A stretch of DNA of 43,393 nt, taken from contig WJMF01000086.1 of NCBI GenBank assembly GCA_014728085.1, positions 1 to 43,393 on the forward strand. The letters are read 5' to 3'. Positions 33,682 through 41,692 of the stretch are shown one piece after another (the first letter of the stretch is position 1; each line of letters opens with the position of its first letter). Source of the stretch: Candidatus Zhuqueibacterota bacterium (GTDB taxonomy: Bacteria > Zhuqueibacterota > Zhuqueibacteria > Residuimicrobiales > Oceaniaggregativiventaceae). The position numbers and the translations under genes were made by a program. The notes below the pieces were generated by a model. That model saw only the letters and a program-made list of their open reading frames with translations, was not told the origin of the DNA and made no database searches.

Positions 33682-33830
33682 TTTAATCTCCTTAAAATAA
33701 ATGGTTGATAATTAATAAATTGAATCGATTTCTTTCATCCTCCTTCCATTTTTATAGATCAATATTTTTCACTGAATTATGGGGCATTTATTGATTTTTT
33801 CAATTTTTCTTTTTACTTTTAAAAACCAAA

Positions 33831-33918
33831 AGAGGCCGTTTGTATACACTGCAGCCTCTGCGGTATCCGAGGCTATCGGTCAGAAGACTTTGGCGAGTCG
33901 ACCGGTAGCCTTTTTTTT
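33831..33918 (+). ncRNA. Candidate structured RNA with attenuator-like geometry
   Basis: A strong terminator-like hairpin, GGCTATCGGTC (33871-33881) with GACCGGTAGCC (33900-33910), one G-U pair, plus an inner GACT/AGTC stem, is followed by eight T (33911-33918). Just upstream, GCCTC (33854-33858) can pair either with GAGGC at 33832-33836 or with GAGGC at 33869-33873; the second pairing invades the base of the terminator. That is the geometry of a switch, but no gene follows closely on this strand, so a short regulatory RNA with its own terminator is equally possible. I do not recognise a known riboswitch class. Confidence 0.4.
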
Positions 33919-34120
33919 CAGGCGCAAAACCACTTTTTTGCCACTCTATCCGTCTAAATTACAGAAGACTTGTTGGCAGCTAATGCTTATTCAATTCCGA
34001 TGGTATGGTACCTTTGCTTTATAAATCGCAACAAAACTTAGCTCTCACATATTAATCCAGAATTACCTGTTCATTAAGTAGGAAATAACAATTGAATTTT
34101 TTATCCAAAGCACCCGCAAA

Positions 34121-34264
34121 TTAAGCCGGCTCCTCACTTGAATGATAAAAGCTTGATCGCGCCTGAAAAACGATCGGTTTAAATTTGGCAAAAGTGAATT
34201 TCGAAAGCTTGTGCGCCTGCCATACCAGTTTAACATCAACTGCGGAAATAAACGCTTTGACCAT
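34121..34264 (-). CDS. Doubtful 47-residue small protein
   Basis: ATG 34264 opens a short basic frame reading VKAFISAVDVKLVWQAHKLS then KFTFAKFKPIVFQARSSFYH. It is more protein-like than the overlapping 80-codon frame in another phase, but there is no clear ribosome site and no domain. It may be a small protein, a relic or chance. Confidence 0.2.
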   Translation of the reverse strand: MVKAFISAVDVKLVWQAHKLSKFTFAKFKPIVFQARSSFYHSSEEPA

Positions 34265-34510
34265 CGTCCAATCTTTTCACCGCGAAGATGCATTTTTCTT
34301 GCCAACAGGAGGGCGGATTGGGAAGGATAAATTCGTATTGTCGTTTTAGCTTGAAATGGTTTTGGAAAAATCAGATAGAGAATACAATGTTCCTGCGCTT
34401 ATTAATGCTCACTCACAGCAGTTTTCTATAGTTCGATAAAATAACCAAGTACTGCGATTATCGGGTCTGTCGAAAAAGCGCGGATGATAAATATTGGCGG
34501 GACAAAATTT

Positions 34511-34569
34511 CCCCGAGCTTTAAAAGATAGTAATGAAAGATTACTAAGAATGAAATTATTATCTCGGGG
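34511..34569. repeat. Nested inverted repeats
   Basis: CCCCGAG (34511-34517) and CTCGGGG (34563-34569) are a perfect 7-base inverted pair enclosing a second perfect hairpin, TAGTAAT-GAAAG-ATTACTA (34528-34546). Two stacked perfect repeats in a short AT-rich gap are unlikely by chance, but there is no T-run and no identified family. Confidence 0.45.
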
Positions 34570-34681
34570 TCTTACATCATCTTTCTAAACAAAAAGGAAA
34601 AGAATATTTTCAGGAATTTGGGCAACGAACAGGTAGGACAAAGAAATGAGAATAAAAGTAGTCAGTCTACTTTATCTCATT

Positions 34682-34854
34682 TTAGAGTTTCAGTTCACGC
34701 CAGGGATTAAAATTCAGCTTGGGCGTTATCACCGGATACATATAGTCGTTCTTCCGGATTTCGAAAGACCAGGTCCCGCAAAACCGGCATGAATTTCCCC
34801 CCACTGTAATATCCGCTCCGCGTATGCAGCCGGCGCCTCAACAGTGCGGATTGC
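34682..34854 (-). pseudogene. C-terminal relic downstream of the sugar isomerase
   Basis: After the isomerase stop, one minus-strand frame reads AIRTVEAPAAYAERILQWGE and then another frame continues RFCGTWSFEIRKNDYMYPVI, then TPKLNFNPWRELKL and a TAA at 34682-34684. The two pieces together look like the end of a protein broken by an indel near 34790. Family not recognised; probably once followed the isomerase in an operon. Confidence 0.35.
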
Positions 34855-35760
34855 CTAAATATATTCACGCACTTTTGATATGAGATTTTTTATTTTGGCT
34901 TTGGGATCCCCGCTTCCCAATGTCTCGATGGGTAAAAAGCCGCGATAACCGCTGCTATCAATAATCGCTTTAATCTTTTGCACGTCGACAGGAACCTGCT
35001 TGTCGCCATACCACACCATTTCTTTAAGCTGCCAGGACACTGCATACGGTGCCAGGCGGGAGATCTCTTCATAAGGATCACCCCGGCGTAGACTGCCAAT
35101 ATCCAAAACCACACCAAACCAGTCGGAATTCACCGCCTCTACGATTTTGATCGCCTCGTCGGCGGTTTTGATAAAGTGATTGTGATTCTGCATAGCGGTG
35201 ATGACACCGTGATTCTTGCCATAATCGACGCAGCTCATCATATCCGGTATCATCCACTCCAGCACCTCATCAAACGTATAACCCACCGGCACATCAGAAC
35301 CGGGGAAAACGCGGATCACCGTTGCACCCAGCTTTGATGCTACGTTGATCCAGTTTTTGACCAGCTCAATATCTTCCCGGCGTTGTTTTTTGTCGGTAAT
35401 GGTAAAATCATTCCGTACGCCGGTGCCATGGATGGTGATACCACTGGCAAAGGCCCTTCTTTTCAACGCATAAATGTAGGCATCCTTCGGCACATCCGGA
35501 TATCCCGGAAAGTAATACCCGGTGGCATCGAGTCCGTCAAAATCGAGCGATGCGCAGAAATCGACGACATCAAAAAGCGTCATCGCACCGGCGCGCAGGG
35601 GGTTATTGAACGAATAGGCGTTGAGGCTGTACTTGATGTGAGACTTTTTACGGCGTTTGACATCGCTTAGTGCAAACAGAGGCCCGCTGGAAAGTACAGC
35701 TGCGGTTGCAGATATGGGTACAGTTTTCATAAACGTACGGCGATCGATCGATAGGTTCAT
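34855..35760 (-). CDS. Exported sugar phosphate isomerase/epimerase-like protein
   Basis: 301 residues. The leader SIDRRTFMKTVPISATAAVL has the twin-arginine form (D-R-R-T-F-M-K), so the folded, metal-bearing protein is probably exported to the periplasm. The TIM barrel of the xylose-isomerase-like family follows: LNAYSF, LDATGYYFPGYP, ITIHGTGVRND, ATVIRVFPGSD, GVITAMQNHNHF, FGVVLDIGSLRRGDP, WQLKEMVW and FLPIETLGSG. The usual strand-4 Glu is Gln (AMQNHNH) and the strand-5 Asp-x-x-His is Asp-x-x-Ser (DIGS), so catalysis may be altered. Start ATG 35758-35760 has AAGGAG upstream and overlaps the stop of the GNAT relic by the sequence ATGA. Confidence 0.82.
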   Translation of the reverse strand: MNLSIDRRTFMKTVPISATAAVLSSGPLFALSDVKRRKKSHIKYSLNAYSFNNPLRAGAMTLFDVVDFCASLDFDGLDATGYYFPGYPDVPKDAYIYALKRRAFASGITIHGTGVRNDFTITDKKQRREDIELVKNWINVASKLGATVIRVFPGSDVPVGYTFDEVLEWMIPDMMSCVDYGKNHGVITAMQNHNHFIKTADEAIKIVEAVNSDWFGVVLDIGSLRRGDPYEEISRLAPYAVSWQLKEMVWYGDKQVPVDVQKIKAIIDSSGYRGFLPIETLGSGDPKAKIKNLISKVREYI

Positions 35761-36050
35761 TCAAAACTCCTTTTGTAAATCCGTCCGGGTTGATTTATCT
35801 TGCTTTCCGGCTCGAGCTGAGCCATAATACAGATATCGACGTATTCTCCGGCCCGACAGGCATGATCTTTCACTGTTCCTTTAATTTGAAAACCCTGTTT
35901 TTGAGAGAGTTTTATAGCGTAACATTTTCGAAAAAACACCTCGATCTCGAGCCGCTTTAAATTCAACTTGCAACTCTCTCCTCTAAACGTGTTGTATCCT
36001 TTTTCCCGACAAATGCAGATTTTGCGCCACAACTTGAACAAACACACCAA
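35757..36050 (-). pseudogene. GNAT acetyltransferase C-terminal remnant
   Basis: From about 35972 the frame reads LKRLEIEVFFRKCYAIKLSQ then KQGFQIKGTVKDHACRAGEY and VDICIMAQLEP, which is the last third of a RimJ/RimL-type GNAT enzyme (the R-L-E-L-E-V strand, the A-I-x-L-Y-x-K-x-G-F helix with Tyr changed to Ser, and the G-x-Y-x-D-x-x-x-M end strand). The acetyl-CoA loop and everything before it are absent; upstream sequence is AT-rich non-coding. Its stop overlaps the isomerase start, so the two were once coupled. Confidence 0.6.
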
Positions 36051-36256
36051 ACAATGCCTATATCAAAATAGCCAATTTAAACTTGTAAATCAACTACAAG
36101 TGGCGTATATCACGCTTTTCAATTAACAACAGAAACCACTATATTAACCTATAGTTAGTAGAGATTTTGAATTGTCGTTATTATTTCGTAACTTATTGTA
36201 TTAGTATAAATTAGCCCATTAGTTCACAATTATAAAACAAAGACGAACAATTATTT

Positions 36257-39200
36257 ATGACTTTAAATTATCCTTTCACCTATGAATTTCACGTTTCCAG
36301 AAAAGCAAGAGACCACTATGAATTTGATCAAACTATTTTTGCCAAAAGCGGCAATGTGGTTTTCGCTGACTTTTCAGCCGGTCACTTGTTTACTCAGAAA
36401 ATGAATAACAAACGCGACCTCATTACCTATCCTGAACAGGCGATCAAGGCGAGCGATATTTTTGCCATGGGATTGATCGATGAAATTATGCATGTGATGC
36501 TCGACCTGTACAAAGCAAAACATCCCGATCTCTTCGCCCGGGTGCATAAAACGCTTGCTGCCGTCGTCGGCTGTGAAGCAGTAAAAAAAACCCTGTTCAA
36601 ATTCACCGATCTGTTTCCCCCGGTTGCTGTATATAGAAAAGAAACAGATGTCGAAACCTGGCTGTCGCGGGAGAGCGAAAAAATCCCCCATCAACAGGTT
36701 GCCCTCGAGGAGATGGTGATGCTTTGGCTCTCCAATCAAAATCCGGCCTTTTCGGCCTATTCGGAACTTTTCGACGATACCCTGCTGGCCAAGAATACCG
36801 GATATGGACAGATAATCCGCGAGCTGGAAGCGCTCTTTTCAAAACTTCCGGCACCGATTAGCAGCGGTGTCAGCGGAGAGTCGCTGCTTGATGTACTAAC
36901 CGCTCCGTTCAGGGCTCATCCCCATTCTTTGGCGGAGCAGCTCGAATTTATCCGCAAAAATTGGGGATCAACACTGGGCAAACACCTCTATAAGCTTTTG
37001 AACAGTCTTGATTTTATTCGCGAGGAGACCAAACCGGCATTTGCCGGTCCGGCTCCGACCCGGGTTTATGAATTTGATCATCTGACCCCGGATGAGGAAC
37101 GCTTCAGTCTCGATGCCGATTGGATGCCGAGAACCGTGATGATTGCCAAAAACACCTATGTCTGGCTCGATCAGCTTTCCAAAAAATACAACCGCCGGAT
37201 CGAACATCTCGATCAAATCCCGGACGCAGAGTTGGACCGGCTGGCTGAATGGGGATTCACCTCCCTATGGCTCATCGGTTTGTGGGAACGCAGTAAAGCA
37301 TCACAGCGAATCAAACAAATGTGCGGCAACCCCGATGCGGTAGCATCGGCATACTCTCTCTACGATTATGTCATTGCAAACGACCTTGGCGGAGAGTCTG
37401 CCTATGAAAATCTGAAACAACGCGCCGCTAAACGCGGCATTCGCATGGCCGGTGATATGGTCCCCAATCACGTCGGTATCGATGGCAAATGGGTTTTGGA
37501 ACATCCCGACTGGTTTGTTTCACTCGATCACAGCCCTTTTCCCTCCTATTCATTCAACGGCCCCAATCTGTCCAGTGACAACCGGGTGGGTATTTATCTG
37601 GAGGATCATTATTATTCACGCAGCGATGCCGCCGTGGTGTTTAAACGGGTCGATCATCATACCGGCAGTGAAAAATATATTTATCACGGCAACGACGGCA
37701 CCAGCATGCCGTGGAACGATACGGCACAGCTGAACTTTTTAAACGCAGAAACACGGGAAGCGGTGATTCAGACCATTCTCCATGTGGCGAAAAAATTTCC
37801 CATCATCCGGTTCGACGCCGCCATGACACTGGCCAAACGACATATTCAGCGTCTCTGGTTCCCTGAATCGGGTACCGGCGGTGATATTGCCTCGCGGGCT
37901 GAACACGGAATGAGCAAGCAGGCATTTGATGAGGCCATTCCCAGGGAATTCTGGCGCGAAGTAGTCGACCGCATCGCTGCGGAGGCGCCTGATACACTGC
38001 TTTTAGCAGAGGCATTTTGGATGCTGGAAGGTTATTTTGTTCGCACCCTGGGGATGCATCGCGTCTACAACAGCGCTTTTATGAACATGCTGAAAAAAGA
38101 AGAAAATGCCAATTACCGCAATGTTATCAAAAACACCATCCGCTTTGATCCGGACATCCTGAAACGCTATGTCAATTTTATGAACAATCCGGATGAAGAT
38201 ACGGCGGTAGCTCAATTCGGCAAAGATGACAAGTATTTCGGCGTTTGTGTCTTGCTGGCCACCATGCCCGGCCTGTCGATGTTCGGACACGGACAAATCG
38301 AAGGATTTACGGAAAAATATGGTATGGAATTTCGCCGCGCCTACTGGGATGAAACCCCGGATCAGCAGTTGGTGGAACGCCATCAGCGGGAAATCTTTCC
38401 CCTGCTGAAAAAGCGATACCTCTTTGCCCATGTGGAAAATTTTATTTTTTACGATTTTTATACCAGCGACGGCACTGTCAACGAAGATGTTTTTGCCTAT
38501 TCGAACCGATACGGCGATGAACACGCCCTGGTTCTCTATAACAACCGTTTTTCAGAGGCAACGGGGGTGATCAAAGAATCAGTTCCCTACATCGAAAAGA
38601 CCGGTAAGGAAGAAAAACAGCAGAGACAAAAGTCGCTCGCAAAGGCTCTTTTACTAAAAGAGGGAGACGATACCTTTACAATCTTTCGGGACAGCATCAG
38701 TGGCCTGGAATATATCCGCCAAAACAACCAGCTTTGCGATCAGGGCCTCAAAGTTGGGCTCGGTGCCTTTAAATATCATGTTTTCCTCGGCTTTCGCCAG
38801 GTAAAGGACGACGCAACGAACCGCTACCGCGATCTCACTACTGCTCTCAATGGCAGAGGGGTTCCGTCGATTAATGAAGCGCTGCGCGAGCTGATGCTTC
38901 AACCCTTACATGCCGCGCTTAAGAAACTGGTCAACCACCAAACCATGGAAAAGCTGGATCGGATCCGCAATCAGGAAGAAAAAAGAAAATCGACCCTTAA
39001 AGAAATTACTGATCATCTCTTCTCATTTATCGAGCAGTTGGCCGAATTTGCAGCGCCTCTCAATAGGGACCCGGCCGTTGTTGAACAGGTTGGCAAAGAG
39101 CTGAACATCGTTCTCGATCAGTCCCGTTTGCTCAAAGAAGAACCGGACCTGAAAGGGATTATCAAAGAACGGCCCTATCGCTATGCGCTTTACTGCTTGC

Positions 39201-39688
39201 TTTTTGTCCGTTTTACGGGCAAGCTTAAATCGGAAAGCGATTCGGAAGCGTTGAGCGCCATCTGGCTTGATGAGTTCCATTTTGGCAAAGCGATTCGAAC
39301 CGCTCTGATAAAAACGGGTGTGGAAGAAAATCCGGATCGCCTCGTGTTATGGATTAAAATCCTCACCCGTTTTCAGAACTGGTTCGAATTGCATTCCAGT
39401 AAAATCGAACAAAATTATCTGATCCTGGAAACCCTTTTAAAAGACAGCGATGTCAGGCGTTTTATCGATGTCAACCGTTACCAGGATATTTTATGGTTCC
39501 ACAAGGAATCCTTTGAAACTCTGCTCGATGGTCTTCTCTTCAGCGCCTGGCTGCATGACAGTCAACAAAAAGATGCCTCAGACCGGAAGATACATCAACA
39601 GGTTATTCGGCAGTTGAAAAAAGCCGGAGAAGAATCCGACTTTCGTATTGATACATTATTGGATACAGTTAATAAGCAAACCAAATAA
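36257..39688 (+). CDS. Large GH13-family protein of the alpha-glucan operon
   Basis: 1143 residues. About 290 N-terminal residues of unknown fold, a GH13 barrel (about 290-800), then about 340 mostly helical C-terminal residues. GH13 conserved regions: AGDMVPNHVG (Asp400, Asn, His), IIRFDAAM (nucleophile Asp520), LLLAEAFW (acid/base Glu585), and region IV FMNNPDED near residue 643, where the usual N-H-D reads N-P-D: the transition-state Asp is kept but the substrate-binding His is lost. No signal peptide, so cytoplasmic. It starts at ATG 36257 with no clear Shine-Dalgarno sequence and ends 12 bases before glgE. Likely an alpha-glucan-acting hydrolase or transglycosylase serving glycogen/maltose metabolism; exact reaction unknown. 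More than twice the usual GH13 length. Confidence 0.8.
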   Translation: MTLNYPFTYEFHVSRKARDHYEFDQTIFAKSGNVVFADFSAGHLFTQKMNNKRDLITYPEQAIKASDIFAMGLIDEIMHVMLDLYKAKHPDLFARVHKTLAAVVGCEAVKKTLFKFTDLFPPVAVYRKETDVETWLSRESEKIPHQQVALEEMVMLWLSNQNPAFSAYSELFDDTLLAKNTGYGQIIRELEALFSKLPAPISSGVSGESLLDVLTAPFRAHPHSLAEQLEFIRKNWGSTLGKHLYKLLNSLDFIREETKPAFAGPAPTRVYEFDHLTPDEERFSLDADWMPRTVMIAKNTYVWLDQLSKKYNRRIEHLDQIPDAELDRLAEWGFTSLWLIGLWERSKASQRIKQMCGNPDAVASAYSLYDYVIANDLGGESAYENLKQRAAKRGIRMAGDMVPNHVGIDGKWVLEHPDWFVSLDHSPFPSYSFNGPNLSSDNRVGIYLEDHYYSRSDAAVVFKRVDHHTGSEKYIYHGNDGTSMPWNDTAQLNFLNAETREAVIQTILHVAKKFPIIRFDAAMTLAKRHIQRLWFPESGTGGDIASRAEHGMSKQAFDEAIPREFWREVVDRIAAEAPDTLLLAEAFWMLEGYFVRTLGMHRVYNSAFMNMLKKEENANYRNVIKNTIRFDPDILKRYVNFMNNPDEDTAVAQFGKDDKYFGVCVLLATMPGLSMFGHGQIEGFTEKYGMEFRRAYWDETPDQQLVERHQREIFPLLKKRYLFAHVENFIFYDFYTSDGTVNEDVFAYSNRYGDEHALVLYNNRFSEATGVIKESVPYIEKTGKEEKQQRQKSLAKALLLKEGDDTFTIFRDSISGLEYIRQNNQLCDQGLKVGLGAFKYHVFLGFRQVKDDATNRYRDLTTALNGRGVPSINEALRELMLQPLHAALKKLVNHQTMEKLDRIRNQEEKRKSTLKEITDHLFSFIEQLAEFAAPLNRDPAVVEQVGKELNIVLDQSRLLKEEPDLKGIIKERPYRYALYCLLFVRFTGKLKSESDSEALSAIWLDEFHFGKAIRTALIKTGVEENPDRLVLWIKILTRFQNWFELHSSKIEQNYLILETLLKDSDVRRFIDVNRYQDILWFHKESFETLLDGLLFSAWLHDSQQKDASDRKIHQQVIRQLKKAGEESDFRIDTLLDTVNKQTK

Positions 39689-39700
39689 CGGAACCGTTTT

Positions 39701-41683
39701 ATGATTATGGAAGGACGACAGCGAGTCGTCATTGAAAATATGCAACCCATGCTCGATTGCGGTAAATATCCCATCAAACGCGCCGTTGGAGAAACGGTTA
39801 CCGTTGAGGCCGGAATTTTCGCCGATGGGCATGATAGCATCGTTGCATCCCTGCTTTACAAGAAACAAGCCAAATCGGTTTGGCAAACCGTCGGGATGAC
39901 GGAACTCGGGAACGACCGCTGGCAGGCCGGATTTGCGGTTTCGGAAACCGGTATATATGAATATACGATCAAAGCCTGGATCGATCATTTTAAAGCGTGG
40001 CAGCGCGACATTGAAAAAAAATTCAATGCCGGTCAGGATATCGGTGTCGATTTGCTCATCGGCGCCCGGCACATCACTCAGGCTTCAAACCGGGCCGCCG
40101 GAGAAGCGGCGCAAACACTCCTCGAATTTGCACGTTCCATTGAAAACAAAGAAAATCAGCAAAGAGCCTTTCAGCTGGCCATGGATCCTTTGTTGGTAAA
40201 CCTCATGGAACAATACCCGGACCAGGAATTGGCAAGCCGTTATGCGTATACGCTCAAAGTTAAAGTGGAACGATCCAGAGCTCTCTTCAGTGCCTGGTAT
40301 GAGCTCTTCCCGCGTTCAGCGAATCCGCAGGGCAAACACGGTACCTTTACCGATGTCGAAAAACTGCTTCCGGAAATCGCCGATATGGGTTTTAATGTGC
40401 TTTATTTACCCCCCATCCATCCGATCGGCATTAGCAACCGTAAGGGAAAAAATAACTCGATCAAAGCAAAAGCGGATGATCCGGGAAGTCCCTGGGCGAT
40501 CGGCTCGCCAAAGGGTGGTCACAAGAGTATACATCCAAAACTGGGCACCCTGGCGGATTTTAAAAAACTGGTTAAAAAGGCGCAAAAATACAATCTGGAA
40601 ATTGCCCTCGACCTCGCTTATCAGTGTTCCCCGGACCACCCGTGGGTCACGGAGCATCCGGACTGGTTTCGCTGGCGACCGGACGGTACGGTGCAGTATG
40701 CTGAAAATCCACCGAAAAAATATCAGGATATCTTGCCAATCAATTTTGAAACTCCCGATTGGCAGGCTCTGTGGCAGGAGCTTAAAAGCGTTGTCGATTA
40801 CTGGATCGAGCAGGGGGTTACCATTTTTCGCGTCGATAATCCGCACACCAAACCCTTTCTCTTTTGGGAATGGATGATCAAAAAAGTCAGAGACGAGCAT
40901 CCCGATGTCATTTTTCTGGCGGAAGCTTTTACCCGCCCGGCAGTCATGTATCGTCTTGCTAAAATTGGTTTTACCCAGTCTTATACCTATTTTACCTGGC
41001 GAAACACAACGCACGATTTTGTCGAATACATGACTGAACTGACGCAATTACCGGTTCGCGAATATTTTCGTCCCAATTTTTGGCCCAATACTCCGGATAT
41101 TTTGCCGCAGCATCTGCAGTTCGACCATATAAGTATCTTTCTCATCCGTTTTTTGCTGGCAGCCACCCTCTCTTCCAATTATGGTATATATGGTCCGGCA
41201 TTTGAACTCTGTGAAAAGAAAGGCCTTCCCGGCCGGGAAGAGTATGCAAATTCTGAAAAATACGAAATCAGGAAATGGAATCGCAATCAAAGCAAAAATA
41301 TTAAAAAAACCATCAAACAGGTCAACCATATTCGTAACAACTACGAAGCCTTTCAACAAACCAATAACCTCCATTTCATTCCAACCGGCAACGATCAGCT
41401 TTTGGCTTTTATTAAAACCGGTACAACCAAAAATATCAATATGATGGTGGTAATCAACATGGATCCCCATTACCGCCAGAGCGGATTTGTCGAGATGCCG
41501 ATCGGGGATCTGGAAATCGAAGAATCGAATCCGTATATGGTACACGATTTGGTAAGCGATGAAAAATATATCTGGCAGGGCAGCAGAAACTATATCGAAC
41601 TCGGTCATGAAACGGTTCCGGCCCATATCTTCAGAATTTATCCGCGTCTGCCCAGCGAGGAAGATTTCGATTATTATATGTAA
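39701..41683 (+). CDS. glgE: Alpha-1,4-glucan:maltose-1-phosphate maltosyltransferase
   Basis: 660 residues, the normal GlgE length. The N-terminal beta-sandwich (RVVIENMQPMLDCGKYPIKR, then VEAGIFADGHD) precedes the GH13_3 barrel. Hallmarks: VLYLPPIHPIG with NRKGKNNS, ALDLAYQCSPDHPWV, nucleophile Asp379 in FRVDNPHTKPF, acid/base Glu408 in FLAEAFTRP, and the GlgE-specific FWPNTPDIL. It transfers maltosyl units from maltose-1-phosphate to the non-reducing end of alpha-1,4-glucans in the cytoplasm. Neighbours: the large GH13 gene 12 bases upstream and trehalose synthase 9 bases downstream, the classical TreS-GlgE pairing. ATG 39701 and ATG 39707 are both possible starts. Confidence 0.95.
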   Translation: MIMEGRQRVVIENMQPMLDCGKYPIKRAVGETVTVEAGIFADGHDSIVASLLYKKQAKSVWQTVGMTELGNDRWQAGFAVSETGIYEYTIKAWIDHFKAWQRDIEKKFNAGQDIGVDLLIGARHITQASNRAAGEAAQTLLEFARSIENKENQQRAFQLAMDPLLVNLMEQYPDQELASRYAYTLKVKVERSRALFSAWYELFPRSANPQGKHGTFTDVEKLLPEIADMGFNVLYLPPIHPIGISNRKGKNNSIKAKADDPGSPWAIGSPKGGHKSIHPKLGTLADFKKLVKKAQKYNLEIALDLAYQCSPDHPWVTEHPDWFRWRPDGTVQYAENPPKKYQDILPINFETPDWQALWQELKSVVDYWIEQGVTIFRVDNPHTKPFLFWEWMIKKVRDEHPDVIFLAEAFTRPAVMYRLAKIGFTQSYTYFTWRNTTHDFVEYMTELTQLPVREYFRPNFWPNTPDILPQHLQFDHISIFLIRFLLAATLSSNYGIYGPAFELCEKKGLPGREEYANSEKYEIRKWNRNQSKNIKKTIKQVNHIRNNYEAFQQTNNLHFIPTGNDQLLAFIKTGTTKNINMMVVINMDPHYRQSGFVEMPIGDLEIEESNPYMVHDLVSDEKYIWQGSRNYIELGHETVPAHIFRIYPRLPSEEDFDYYM

Positions 41684-41692
41684 GGACTCGAT

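Larger units (their letters stand above)
33919..34854. other. Gene-poor stretch with relics and hairpins
   Basis: About 0.9 kb without a confident gene. Open frames here are short, lack ribosome sites and have no recognisable domain. The recognisable items are the 47-codon frame, the nested hairpin and the C-terminal relic listed separately. Confidence 0.4.

Noticed and set aside
33779-34024. 81-codon plus-strand frame across the structured RNA
   Set aside because: It runs through the terminator hairpin and T-run, has no ribosome site and low-complexity sequence.
34063-34305. 80-codon minus-strand frame
   Set aside because: Arginine-rich and without any domain; the overlapping 47-codon frame in another phase is more protein-like.
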